Position numbers and translations under genes: made by a program. From positions 1 to 62,212 of the forward strand of contig CANGPL010000011.1 in NCBI GenBank assembly GCA_947455725.1: DNA of 62,212 bases. Reading direction: 5' to 3'. Below are positions 36,359 through 45,397 of the stretch, in pieces. The notes beneath the pieces are model-generated. The model did no database searches. It was not told the DNA's origin and was given only the letters and a program-made list of their open reading frames with translations. The stretch is from Hyphomicrobiales bacterium (lineage in GTDB: Bacteria; Pseudomonadota; Alphaproteobacteria; Rhizobiales; Beijerinckiaceae). Numbering within the stretch: position 1 is the first letter of the stretch; each line of letters opens with the position of its first letter.

Positions 36359-38263
36359 TTAGCGAAGATCTGTAATCTTCGTCACCGTATCAACTGTGGT
36401 CTGAAGAATGCGCGCATTGCCGTTATAAACCTGCTGCGCACGAATCATGTCCATCAGCTCCGCCGTGATATCGACATTAGCCTGTTCTAATGCACCTGAC
36501 ATAATGTTGCCGGCCTTTGGTGCGCCGGCTGCGGTAATTACCGGCTGTCCGCTGGTTCCCGTTTGCACGAAGCGATTACCACCAATGTCTTTTAAGCCTG
36601 AATCATTGGCAAAATTCGCCAATTCCAAGAATCCCATCGTATAGGTGGAGCCATTCGAATAGGTAGCTGCAAGCTGGCCCTTTGAATCGATGGAGACGCC
36701 CTGCATGAGAACAGGATCCGTGCTGAACTTTGAAAGCTCAGACAACATCACAGGGCTTTTCTTGTTGGCATAAATGGGGCGAACAAGTTTGACGTCTTTC
36801 AAGCTCGGATCGAAGGTGATGACAAGCTTGCTAGAATTTGTGGAATCTACAGAAACTGTCGAAGGGGATGGAAATGCTGCCGCAATTTTCATCATAGCCG
36901 TATTGGCGATTGATGCAGGCGTATCTCCCTTGTGAACGTCAAATACGACGCCCGCAACGGACACGGTCATGTCAGACGTTGCATTAGTGGTACCGAAATC
37001 GATTGTCTGAATTTTTGGTTGTGCCGTTGAGGCGACCGCAGTCGTGCCACCGGATCCAAAAACGCCGCCCACATTACCGGAATCGTTCGTTACATCGACC
37101 GTATTTCCCGATATATTCGCTGCTAGCGGCGCGGCTGACGGCCATTCAAATTCTAACGTTTGAAGATTGTCGCTGGTAACTTTGCCATCGGTAACGGTTG
37201 GATAGTCCGCTGCACCAACACCAGCGGTATTGGCGGCATCGGCGATTGCGCTGTTAAGAGCGGCAACGAAGTTTGTTGGGTCATTAGGCACGGTTACGCT
37301 GACGGTCAGCGATATTGGTGCCGGAGGCGTATCCGTGCTCATCGCGGAGGTGGCGATGTTGAAGATATATTTATCACCTGCCGTGAGTGCGCCGTTGGTT
37401 AAAGGAACATTGTCAACATAGGCATTGGCTGGCTCAAAATCCTGTGTTGTCACCGCCGTTGGGGAGACGGGCATTGGCTGATTAACCGTTGCTGGCATTG
37501 GGCCTGAAGAGAACGGATAGGCGATTTTAACACCGGATGAATTGAGCGAGCCGGTGATGGCGACAGACGATAATTGGCCGCTCGTAACCGCCGGCGAAAG
37601 TGCATTAGCGACTTTCTTCGCCATCATTTCAGGTGTTTCACCTTTGGCAAAGTCAATGGTTACACCTGCTACGACAATGGAGCTGTTGGATGTTGAGTTA
37701 CCATTGAAGGAGAGCTGCTGTATTTCCTGATTGGCGATGGAGCCATCTGGCAAGGTGCTGCCGGCTGCAAATTGTGGTGAGACTTTCAGCGATTGCGACT
37801 GGTTGAGATTAGGTACCATCACGGTATTGCCGTTCGCATCGAGGACAGGCGATCCATCGCTGTTGAAGGATTGCATGGCTTGGAAGCCCATCAGCTGATT
37901 ACCCGCCGTGTCGACGATAAAGCCATTGGCATCGAGACCAAAATTTCCTGCGCGGGTGAAGGTCATTGGTGCACCAGGCGACGGATCTTGCACGACGAAA
38001 TAGCCGCGGCCATCAATCGCCAAATCGGTGACGCGGCCGGTCGTTTTAACCGCGCCCGCCGTCGTGTCGCGCGAAACAGAACTTGTCATAACACCACTAC
38101 CAACTGCCGTCTTGGGGTTAGAAGCAGGGTCGCTCGAAAACACATCGCCGAAAACGGCCGTGGAGCGTTTAAAGCCAACGGTGTTGGCGTTCGCCATATT
38201 ATTAGATGTAACGTCCATTGATTTCTGGGCCGCATTAAGGCCAGCCATGGTTACCGAGAGCAT
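36359..38263 (-). CDS. flgE: Flagellar hook protein FlgE
   Basis: Structural protein of the hook. The ATG at 38263, preceded by GGAGGA, starts MLSVTMAGLNAAQKSMDVTS with the rod/hook N-terminal motif SNNMANANTVGFKRS. The C-terminus has EQANVDITAELMDMIRAQQV and YNGNARIL. The central part (about 150-560) holds the variable surface domains with Ser/Thr/Ala-rich repeats, making 634 residues against about 400 in enteric bacteria. An upstream in-frame ATG at 38305 is rejected because it lies in the promoter. A sigma-54 promoter starts about 40 bases upstream. The gene is transcribed alone, divergent from fliS. Confidence 0.95.
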   Translation of the reverse strand: MLSVTMAGLNAAQKSMDVTSNNMANANTVGFKRSTAVFGDVFSSDPASNPKTAVGSGVMTSSVSRDTTAGAVKTTGRVTDLAIDGRGYFVVQDPSPGAPMTFTRAGNFGLDANGFIVDTAGNQLMGFQAMQSFNSDGSPVLDANGNTVMVPNLNQSQSLKVSPQFAAGSTLPDGSIANQEIQQLSFNGNSTSNSSIVVAGVTIDFAKGETPEMMAKKVANALSPAVTSGQLSSVAITGSLNSSGVKIAYPFSSGPMPATVNQPMPVSPTAVTTQDFEPANAYVDNVPLTNGALTAGDKYIFNIATSAMSTDTPPAPISLTVSVTVPNDPTNFVAALNSAIADAANTAGVGAADYPTVTDGKVTSDNLQTLEFEWPSAAPLAANISGNTVDVTNDSGNVGGVFGSGGTTAVASTAQPKIQTIDFGTTNATSDMTVSVAGVVFDVHKGDTPASIANTAMMKIAAAFPSPSTVSVDSTNSSKLVITFDPSLKDVKLVRPIYANKKSPVMLSELSKFSTDPVLMQGVSIDSKGQLAATYSNGSTYTMGFLELANFANDSGLKDIGGNRFVQTGTSGQPVITAAGAPKAGNIMSGALEQANVDITAELMDMIRAQQVYNGNARILQTTVDTVTKITDLR

Positions 38264-38300
38264 TTGAGTCCTCCGTTGAAAATTCTGTCGGACGGAAATT

Positions 38301-38317
38301 AGCAATTAGCGTGCCAA
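38301..38317 (-). promoter_or_regulatory. Sigma-54 (-24/-12) promoter of flgE
   Basis: On the minus strand the sequence is TTGGCACGCTAATTGCT. The GG and GC pairs are separated by exactly ten bases, as required for RpoN. The flgE start codon lies 38 bases downstream. Confidence 0.85.
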
Positions 38318-38425
38318 GTTCTGGGGCGCTCGCCGTAGGGTTTGGGAAAATAATTGGAGGGGATCGCTAAAAGGTTTTGTGTCGGAGCCGTTCTCTATCT
38401 CGAGATCAAGAGAAGGACGCATACC

Positions 38426-38815
38426 ATGCTGCACTCAAACGCACTCAAGGCCTACGAGCAAGTCGAGCAGGACTTTATGGTGGAGAGCGCCAATCGGCAT
38501 CGTCTGGTTGAAATCCTATTCACGGAATTGATCGCCTCCATCGACCGCGCGTTGATGGGCATTGAGGTGAACGACCTCTCCGCCCGTTCGGCCGGCGTAA
38601 GCAAGGCCTTGACGATTGTCTACTCGCTGCGGACGAGCCTTGACTTTGAGCGCGGCGGCGATGTCGCCAAATCACTCGCAGACCTTTATGATTGGGCGCG
38701 CTTGCAATTGTTGGCGACCAATAATGACCGCGCAACCGAACGTTTGACGGCGGTTCGGACGTCGCTGGCCGAGATTTCCGAGGCTTGGTCGTCGATTGCT
38801 AATAAGGTCGGCTAA
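38426..38815 (+). CDS. fliS: Flagellar export chaperone FliS
   Basis: The 129-residue helical protein binds the C-terminus of flagellin in the cytoplasm and prevents early polymerisation. The sequence NALKAYEQVEQDFMVESANR and HRLVEILFTELIASID fits the FliS helix pattern A-Y-x-x, ending LAEISEAWSSI. I choose the ATG at 38426; a longer frame from 38354 overlaps the divergent promoter region and has no chaperone sequence. No flagellin or fliD gene is in the window, so fliS is separate from its client here. Confidence 0.85.
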   Translation: MLHSNALKAYEQVEQDFMVESANRHRLVEILFTELIASIDRALMGIEVNDLSARSAGVSKALTIVYSLRTSLDFERGGDVAKSLADLYDWARLQLLATNNDRATERLTAVRTSLAEISEAWSSIANKVG

Positions 38816-38818
38816 GCT

Positions 38819-39925
38819 CTATTCCGACCGACCGATTGAAAATTTACGCATTTTTTCAATAAGCGTCGTGCGTTGAATGCCGAGCATTCGGGCGGCGGCG
38901 GACACCGATTGATCGGAATCGGTGAGTGCCACGCGGATAAAATCGGTTTCAAGAGCCGCTATATGGTCTTTTAAGCTGAAGGCGCGATCAGACGCCAGCA
39001 GCATCCGGATGACTTGATCCCGCGCCTCCGACGGCTCCATCGCCGCCAATATGGGTTCTGATGCCCTTTGAGATGGATCGGGCTCGTCATTTGCAAACTC
39101 GGCCAAGGCATCCCAGATGGCGTCTTGCTCCTCGACCAGCTGACGGGGCTGGCCCGGGAAGAGCATTTGCGACATCAAATCGCCGTCGATTGGGCGATCC
39201 GCATAGAGAGCCCCTGCCCGCTCAAGGATATTCCTTAATTCCCGGACATTTCCCGGCCAATCATAGGATTTGAGCACATCAAGGGCGCTCTCCGTTAGAA
39301 TTGGCGGCTTCGGGAAGCCCTGCGCCTCAAACCGTTTAATAATAAAGCCGACCAGCGACGGGATATCCTCCAACCGCTCGCGGAGCGGGGGGAGAAGGAT
39401 CGGGAACACATTGATCCGGTAGAACAAATCCTCGCGGAATTTCTGCTCGTCGATCAATTGCCGCAAATCGCGATGGGTCGCACAGACGAAGCGGACATCA
39501 ATCGAGATCGATTTAGACCCGCCAACGCGCGTAAAGCTGCGCTCTTCAATCATGCGGAGCAGTTTAACCTGCATATCGAGCGGCATATCGCCGATTTCAT
39601 CGAGAAACAGCGTGCCGCCGGTGGAAAGCTCCATTAATCCCGCGCGATCGCGCATGGCGCCGGTGAACGCGCCCTTTTCATAGCCGAATAATTCGCTTTC
39701 AAGGAGCTCGCGCGGAATGGCGCCACAATTAACCGGCACGAACGGGCCCGATGCGCGACTTGAGCGCAAATGGATCGAGCGGGCGACAATCTCCTTGCCG
39801 CTGCCGGAAGGCCCCTGGATAAAGACCGTGGACCCTAGAGGGGCCACTTTGCCAATCATATCCGACACATTCCGCATCGCCGGACTGGGCAAATCCATAA
39901 ATCGCGAAAAATCTTGTTCGGACAC
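38819..39925 (-). CDS. Sigma-54-dependent flagellar regulator, FleQ/FlrA-like without receiver domain
   Basis: The 368-residue activator has the AAA+ core with Walker A GPSGSGKE near 40, the sigma-54 contact loop GAFTGA near 86, Walker B LFLDEIGDMP near 108 and the arginine-finger area REDLFYRINVFP. The C-terminus SVSAAARMLGIQRTTLIEKM is a Fis-type helix-turn-helix that resembles FleQ/FlrA ends, so it should bind DNA. The N-terminal regulatory domain of FleQ is missing: the ATPase core begins around residue 17. It likely switches on flagellar sigma-54 promoters. It lies 3 bases from the end of fliS, convergent. I saw no sigma-54 site before this gene itself. Confidence 0.85.
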   Translation of the reverse strand: MSEQDFSRFMDLPSPAMRNVSDMIGKVAPLGSTVFIQGPSGSGKEIVARSIHLRSSRASGPFVPVNCGAIPRELLESELFGYEKGAFTGAMRDRAGLMELSTGGTLFLDEIGDMPLDMQVKLLRMIEERSFTRVGGSKSISIDVRFVCATHRDLRQLIDEQKFREDLFYRINVFPILLPPLRERLEDIPSLVGFIIKRFEAQGFPKPPILTESALDVLKSYDWPGNVRELRNILERAGALYADRPIDGDLMSQMLFPGQPRQLVEEQDAIWDALAEFANDEPDPSQRASEPILAAMEPSEARDQVIRMLLASDRAFSLKDHIAALETDFIRVALTDSDQSVSAAARMLGIQRTTLIEKMRKFSIGRSE

Positions 39926-40228
39926 GCAGTACCTTTACACTACCCAGAGTTGTCGGCTTTTTGACACACACTCGCCTTTAAGCAAGCGTTTTTACGGAGA
40001 GAACATTTCGAAATGGTTGCTTTTGTCAGTTTTTGTGCCGCAATTTAGACAAATTTGAATAAATTTTTCGATAAGTTTAAAAAAAATTAAGACAAAATTT
40101 ATGAAGCTTAACAACAACTTAATTTAAATTGTGGCGAATGGCTCAAGGAAAAGCCCGGCAATTTTAAAAAACTTGGCAAGATCGTTGCTTTCATAGTCCC
40201 CGAACGGGTTAGCCCGAAGGAGTGGACA
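39926..40228. promoter_or_regulatory. Divergent control region between the two sigma-54 activators
   Basis: About 300 bases with a strongly AT-rich middle (40040-40130), a likely site for a bending protein such as IHF. A sigma-54 promoter for the plus-strand gene lies at 40173-40189. No coding frame with family features. Confidence 0.5.
40173..40189 (+). promoter_or_regulatory. Sigma-54 promoter of the second activator/fliE operon
   Basis: TTGGCAAGATCGTTGCT has GG and GC ten bases apart. The start codon at 40229, with AAGGAGTGG before it, lies 40 bases downstream. It would drive the activator and probably fliE through flhB behind it. Confidence 0.8.
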
Positions 40229-41401
40229 ATGAACACGGTACTTTGCATCAACGACAACCTCGCCGACGGTGAAGCTTGGATGACCCATCTTCATATGCGC
40301 GGTTACGAGACAGTATCCACGGATATTAAGAGCCTTGCCTCGTTGAAGAACGATGCATGGACTAGAACCGGTCTTCTTCTGTCGCATGACGCGGCCAAGA
40401 TCTTAGCGGCGGATACGGCAGGCCTTGCCGGTTGGTGCCGTAAGCTGAAGGCGGATCGGATTGTTGTGGTCGATAAGCCCGGCGAGACCTTTTCGCTGAA
40501 AGGTGAATTCAATGGCTCTGTTCTGCGCCTCACCCCTTCAACGGTCGGCTGGCGTTACGCTTCTGAAGTCGCCGCACGGTTCCTTGATGCGGATCAGAAT
40601 GTGGCTGCAGGTGACCCTCAGACCTTTAACCTTCTTCGGCTCGCCCGCCGTGTGGCCATGAGCGATGTCACCGTCATGCTTGTTGGCCCGACGGGAACCG
40701 GCAAAGAAGTTGTTTCAAAGTTTCTTCACAATTCATCCAAGCGCAGCCGCGAGCCCTTTATTGCGGTTAACTGCGCAGCGGTTCCAGACACAATGCTCGA
40801 AGCCCTTTTATTCGGTTATGAAAAGGGTGCCTTTACGGGTGCGCATACACCCAATAAAGGCATCTTTAGAGCGGCTGACGGCGGTACTTTATTGCTCGAC
40901 GAAGTGTCTGAAATGGCACCGCATCTGCAAGCTAAATTCTTGCGCGTCTTGCAGGAAAAGGAAGTGACGCCGTTGGGTGGCTCGAAGGCTGTTCCGATTG
41001 ATGTCCGCGTTATCGCAACTTCGAACCGCTATATGATGGAAGAAGTTAAAGCGGGTCGTTTCAGAGAAGATCTTTATTACCGTCTCAATGTTTTCCCATT
41101 GGCAACACAAGCGCTTGCACAACGCCCTGGCGATATTCTTCCAATCTCGATCCTTCTGCTTGCAAAGCATACAGGCGGCTTTCCGAATATTCCTGAATTG
41201 TCGGACGCAGCGATTGAGAAGCTTGAAGCCTATGCGTGGCCTGGCAATGTTCGCGAATTAGAAAACGTGCTGCAGCGTGCGCTTGTTCTCTCCGGCGGTG
41301 TCGTTGTTGAGCCCGATCATCTCTTGATTGAATTGCATGATAGCGGTGCCGAGCTCGTGAATTTCGAGCCTCGTCAAAAGCGTCACGCAGTTGCTGGCTA
41401 A
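40229..41401 (+). CDS. Sigma-54-dependent activator with degenerate receiver and no DNA-binding HTH
   Basis: The 390-residue protein has an N-terminal domain (1-125) shaped like a response-regulator receiver, but the acidic pocket and phosphorylated Asp are not recognisable (it starts TVLCINDNLADGE). The AAA+ core from about 133 has GPTGTGKE, GAFTGA and LLLDEVSEMAP, REDLYYRLNVFP and YAWPGNVRELENVL. It ends soon after (HDSGAELVNFEPRQKRHAVAG) with no Fis-type helix-turn-helix, so it cannot bind DNA by the usual domain. It may act from solution, like Helicobacter FlgR, or with the HTH-containing partner next door. It stands directly before fliE, 40 bases. Confidence 0.85.
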   Translation: MNTVLCINDNLADGEAWMTHLHMRGYETVSTDIKSLASLKNDAWTRTGLLLSHDAAKILAADTAGLAGWCRKLKADRIVVVDKPGETFSLKGEFNGSVLRLTPSTVGWRYASEVAARFLDADQNVAAGDPQTFNLLRLARRVAMSDVTVMLVGPTGTGKEVVSKFLHNSSKRSREPFIAVNCAAVPDTMLEALLFGYEKGAFTGAHTPNKGIFRAADGGTLLLDEVSEMAPHLQAKFLRVLQEKEVTPLGGSKAVPIDVRVIATSNRYMMEEVKAGRFREDLYYRLNVFPLATQALAQRPGDILPISILLLAKHTGGFPNIPELSDAAIEKLEAYAWPGNVRELENVLQRALVLSGGVVVEPDHLLIELHDSGAELVNFEPRQKRHAVAG

Positions 41402-41440
41402 TCGTTTTTTGACCCGGCTATGAAAGAGGAATTAAATACC

Positions 41441-41746
41441 ATGATACCCTCAAGCAGCGTTGGACTTTCAAGCGATATTCTCAATCGGGCAACACCAAAA
41501 CTACGTCCGTTTGAAGGCGCAAGCCAATCGGATTTCGGAAGTCAATTGCGTAAGGCCGTTGAAGAAGTTGCCAAGTCACAAAATGACGCGGAATCGTCGA
41601 TGAAAGCCTTTGAATCAGGCGATGAAGTTGATGTGACCAAAGTCATGCTCGCCCGCGAAAAAGCATCCATTGCTTTTGAAGCAACGCTCCAGATCCGCAA
41701 TAAATTGCTGAGCGCCTATAAAGATATCACATCAATGCCGGTTTGA
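41441..41746 (+). CDS. fliE: Flagellar hook-basal body complex protein FliE
   Basis: The 101-residue protein joins the MS ring and the rod. The start at the second ATG (41441) follows AGAGGA at a normal distance; an ATG seven codons earlier is in frame. The conserved C-terminal helix DVTKVMLAREKASIAFEATL and IRNKLLSAYKDI with final MPV is clear. First gene of a long run of structural genes all on the plus strand; fliF starts 38 bases later. Confidence 0.93.
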   Translation: MIPSSSVGLSSDILNRATPKLRPFEGASQSDFGSQLRKAVEEVAKSQNDAESSMKAFESGDEVDVTKVMLAREKASIAFEATLQIRNKLLSAYKDITSMPV

Positions 41747-41784
41747 TCTTAGGCTTTGAATGACGCGTAATTGGGATAAAAGCG

Positions 41785-43479
41785 ATGACCGATGCAAATG
41801 CTATAACAGTTAATCAAACGGTACCAATGGCCGCTCGCCTTTCGCAAGGCATGTCGTCGGTCAGAAGCTTCATGCGGCAGCCCGCGGTGATGCGTGCGGC
41901 GCCAATGATCCTAGTGGCTGCCGTCATTGCTGTTGGATTAATCGCCATTATCTTTCTTAAAGACCCAGCCTATGTCGTTCTCTTTCCGCAATTGGAAGAG
42001 AGCGACAAAGCCACCATTATGCAGACCTTGACGGATAAGGGCATTAAGCCACGTCTTGATGCAACGACCGGCCAAATGACGGTGCCGCGCACTGATTTCT
42101 ATAAGGCAAAAATGTTGCTGGCCTCGGCCGGCCTGCCAAAGGCTTCTTCATCCGGATATGACCTTCTCGGACAGATGCCGTTAGGAACCAGTCGATCCGT
42201 TGAATCCGCAAAGCTGCGTCAAGCGCAAGAGACGGAGCTTGCACGCTCTATTATGGAAATTCGCGATATTGAAAGCGCTCGGGTTCACTTAGCGGTCCCG
42301 GAGCGTTCGGCGTTCGTGCGAGAGCAGGTACCACCATCAGCTTCGGTTGTTCTTAAATTAGCAGCTGGTCGCGCGCTTGGCCCGGGCCAAGTGCAATCGA
42401 TCGTTCATCTGGTTAGCGCCAGTATTTCTTATATGCCTGTCGAAAATGTGACGGTTGTTGATCAATACGGCAATCTCCTTTCAACCCCGAAGCAAGACAC
42501 CGATATTGGACTGACGTCGCAGCAGCTTGATCATAAGCAGCGCGTTGAAAAGATGATGCGGGACCGCGTTATGAATTTGCTTGTGCCTATCGTTGGCGCT
42601 GGCAATGTAAATAGCGAGATCAATGTTGATTTAGACTTCACACGCGTTGAGCAAACCAGCGAGCTTTTCGACCCTCAACAGCAGGCTATTCGTAGCCAGC
42701 AGGATTCGTTGCAGGAAAGTGCGGAAGGTCGTGCCCGTGGTGTACCAGGCGCAACGGCTAACCAGCCGCCACCAACACCTACGGTTTCAACCCAGCAGGG
42801 TGCCGATTCCTCATCTTCCGATCTGGCTAAAAATCGTTCGAGCTCATCGGTTAAGAATTTTGAAGTTAGCCGCGACGTTAAATCGATCCGTGCCGCTTTG
42901 GGTGAAGTGAAGCATCTCTCGGTTGCCGTTGTTCTCCGCTCGGCCATGACTACCGATGCCGATGGCAAGCAGGTTGAAAAGCCGCTGACGGATGATGAGC
43001 GCACCCATTTGACGGAACTTATTCAACAGGCGGTCGGCTTCAATGCTGACCGTGGGGACAAGGTTGCCCTTATTCAGAGCTCCTTTGCCCAAGAGCAGCC
43101 TGCATTGGAACGTGGCTGGTATGATGCACCATGGATTGAAGACGCCATTAAGGAATTGGCCGTCCTTATCATCCTTGGCATTATCGTCCTCGGCGCCCTG
43201 CGTCCATTCCTCAGCCGCTTGATGACCATGTCTGACGTGATTGTCGCCGGTGCTGAGCCTACGATGGGTGACGGTGAGACCGTGGAGGTTCGGGAAGGTG
43301 AGACACTTGACGATATTAAGGCGCGCCTCAAGCCGAAGAAGAGCGGCATCAATGTCGACCTTCTTGACACCGCCAATACGTATGATGACAAAATTGCCCT
43401 CATCCGGATGCTTGTGGGTGACGATTCAGGCCGCGTGACCGCCGTTCTCAAATCGTTAATCGCTAAAGAGATAAACTAA
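41785..43479 (+). CDS. fliF: Flagellar MS-ring protein FliF
   Basis: The 564-residue inner-membrane protein builds the MS ring. Two membrane helices (about 40-62 and 455-475) flank the periplasmic part with the ring-building motifs (SAKLRQAQETELARSI near 140; ARVHLAVPERSAFVREQ near 170; NVTVVDQYGNLLS near 222). The cytoplasmic C-terminus after 480 should bind FliG. Length and order match the family. It sits between fliE and fliG as usual. Confidence 0.97.
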   Translation: MTDANAITVNQTVPMAARLSQGMSSVRSFMRQPAVMRAAPMILVAAVIAVGLIAIIFLKDPAYVVLFPQLEESDKATIMQTLTDKGIKPRLDATTGQMTVPRTDFYKAKMLLASAGLPKASSSGYDLLGQMPLGTSRSVESAKLRQAQETELARSIMEIRDIESARVHLAVPERSAFVREQVPPSASVVLKLAAGRALGPGQVQSIVHLVSASISYMPVENVTVVDQYGNLLSTPKQDTDIGLTSQQLDHKQRVEKMMRDRVMNLLVPIVGAGNVNSEINVDLDFTRVEQTSELFDPQQQAIRSQQDSLQESAEGRARGVPGATANQPPPTPTVSTQQGADSSSSDLAKNRSSSSVKNFEVSRDVKSIRAALGEVKHLSVAVVLRSAMTTDADGKQVEKPLTDDERTHLTELIQQAVGFNADRGDKVALIQSSFAQEQPALERGWYDAPWIEDAIKELAVLIILGIIVLGALRPFLSRLMTMSDVIVAGAEPTMGDGETVEVREGETLDDIKARLKPKKSGINVDLLDTANTYDDKIALIRMLVGDDSGRVTAVLKSLIAKEIN

Positions 43480-43521
43480 GGCGTTAGAGTCCTGTTGAGT
43501 TAAGTTAGAGAGTTATTAACC

Positions 43522-44565
43522 ATGGCCGAAGCTGCTGAAGTTTCAACAACCAACGACGTTCAAGCCGCGTTTGAACTTTTGTCGGGCACGCAGAAATGTG
43601 CCATTGTGATGCTTCTTCTGGGCGAGGAAGAGGCCTCGGAAATTCTAAAAAATCTTTCGCCGCGGGAAGTTCAGCAGCTTGGTAGCGCCATGTATTCGGT
43701 GGCAGATGTCGATCAACGTACCGTGAATATGGTGCTGGACGAGTTTCTTGGGATCATCAAGGCACAGACTAGCCTAGGGCTTGGCGCCGATACCTATATT
43801 CGCCGTGTGTTAACCAAAGCGCTTGGCGAAGATAAGGCCGGCAGTATTTTGACGCGCATTACGCCGTCCTCTTCGACAAAGAATATTGAAATCCTGCAAT
43901 GGATGGACGCACGCTCGATTGCGGAAATGATCACCGGTGAACACCCGCAGATTATCGCTATTATTGTTTCCCATCTTGAATATGCCGTAGCAGCCGACGT
44001 TTTGGTGCTGCTGCCGGAAGATATTCAGCATGAAGTGTTACAACGCATTGCAACGCTTGATTCCGTTCAACCTGAGGCGATTGCTCAGCTTGAGCGCGTC
44101 ATGCAGCTGCAGTTCCAAGCCAATACATCTCTCCGGGCCTCGAAGATTGGCGGCGTGAAGGCAGCGGCGAAGATTATGAACTTCACCAAGACGGCCATCG
44201 AGCAACGGATCATGCGTTCGCTTGCGAAGGCTGACAAGAATCTCATGACCGCGATCCAAGATAATATGTTCACCTTCGACAACCTTATTGCGGTCGACGA
44301 CAAGAGCATGGGTACGCTGCTTCGTTCATGTGATCCGAATATCTTGGCCATTGCACTCAAGGGTGCGGATGAACGCCTGCGGGATAAAATGTTCGGCGCT
44401 ATGTCGTCGCGCGCGGCCGCATCGCTCAAAGACGAAATCGAGTCGAAGGGCCCGATGCGCATCACGGAAGTTCTTGAAGCACAAAAGCAGATTATTGCTA
44501 CCGCCCGTCAACTTTCCGACGCTGGTACGATCATGCTAGCCGGACGAGGCGACGACTATGTCTAA
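43522..44565 (+). CDS. fliG: Flagellar motor switch protein FliG
   Basis: The 347-residue switch and torque protein on the cytoplasmic side of the MS ring. Visible are the N-terminal FliF-binding part (KCAIVMLLLGEEEASEILKN), the middle EHPQ motif in GEHPQIIAIIVSHLEY near 140, and the C-terminal torque helix with charged residues around DERLRDKMFGAMSSRAA. The stop overlaps the fliH start by eight bases, which indicates translational coupling. Confidence 0.97.
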   Translation: MAEAAEVSTTNDVQAAFELLSGTQKCAIVMLLLGEEEASEILKNLSPREVQQLGSAMYSVADVDQRTVNMVLDEFLGIIKAQTSLGLGADTYIRRVLTKALGEDKAGSILTRITPSSSTKNIEILQWMDARSIAEMITGEHPQIIAIIVSHLEYAVAADVLVLLPEDIQHEVLQRIATLDSVQPEAIAQLERVMQLQFQANTSLRASKIGGVKAAAKIMNFTKTAIEQRIMRSLAKADKNLMTAIQDNMFTFDNLIAVDDKSMGTLLRSCDPNILAIALKGADERLRDKMFGAMSSRAAASLKDEIESKGPMRITEVLEAQKQIIATARQLSDAGTIMLAGRGDDYV

Positions 44566-45397
44566 TTCTGCATCCCGGCGGCTGCGCCCAAAAGATGCAG
44601 CCATGTTTGCAAAAGTCGGCGGCGACTTCGTTGAAGAAGGGCGCTATACGACCGCCAATGATGGTGCCTTTGTCCCTTGGGGTAAGACATCGTTTAAGGT
44701 CGTTGTCGAAGAAGAGATTATCGACGAAAACGCGTTGCCAGACTACCAGCCTGAGGTTGACGATCAGGCACCTGCAGAACCATCCGCCGAAGCGGTTGCC
44801 GAGGCTGAGGCCGCTGTGATGGCTGCAGAAGCCCAGCGGCTTGAGCAAGAAGCGCAGGCTTCCGCGCCATTCGTTCCGCCGCCGATGATACAAGAAGCAC
44901 CGATCAACAGCGCCGATATTATTGCAGAAATCGAAAAGGCCCGTGAAGACGGACGTGCGATTGGGTATCAGCAGGGGTTAGCTGCGGCACGGCAAGAACT
45001 CGCCGATGTGCTTTCTGTACTCCGTCGGCTTGAGGATCATCTCATTCCGGCAACCGAAGACGTGCTCGAAAAGAATACCGCCATTATGGCACGACATGTT
45101 CGGCGGATCGCGCAAGATCTTGCAGGTAATGTGTTCGCAACGATTCCGGAGATGTTCATTGACCGAATTAAAAAATCCGCCGATATGTTCACGCGCGCCG
45201 GTTCTGAATTTACGTTAGCGATTAATTCAAAAGATGCTCAGGCCTTGATGCCGGCTCTTCGTGGTGAGGAACTTTTTAAATCGATCAAGATCATTGAAGA
45301 TCAAGATTTGCCGCATGGCGGTTTTAGACTGACGGGTCGTGATCTCGAAGTTGAAGATGTACCTGAAATGTTAGGCTTGGCTGAGGAAGAGCCATGA
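44558..45397 (+). CDS. fliH: Flagellar export ATPase regulator FliH
   Basis: The 279-residue protein holds FliI at the export gate and controls its activity. The N-terminal 120 residues are acidic and Ala/Glu-rich with no fixed motif, the centre (about 125-165) includes IAEIEKAREDGRAIGYQQGL, and the C-terminal half resembles the V-ATPase E-type stalk. Overlaps with fliG (8 bases) and fliI (ATGA) at its ends. Weakly conserved, so the call relies on position as well as sequence. Confidence 0.85.
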   Translation: MSNSASRRLRPKDAAMFAKVGGDFVEEGRYTTANDGAFVPWGKTSFKVVVEEEIIDENALPDYQPEVDDQAPAEPSAEAVAEAEAAVMAAEAQRLEQEAQASAPFVPPPMIQEAPINSADIIAEIEKAREDGRAIGYQQGLAAARQELADVLSVLRRLEDHLIPATEDVLEKNTAIMARHVRRIAQDLAGNVFATIPEMFIDRIKKSADMFTRAGSEFTLAINSKDAQALMPALRGEELFKSIKIIEDQDLPHGGFRLTGRDLEVEDVPEMLGLAEEEP

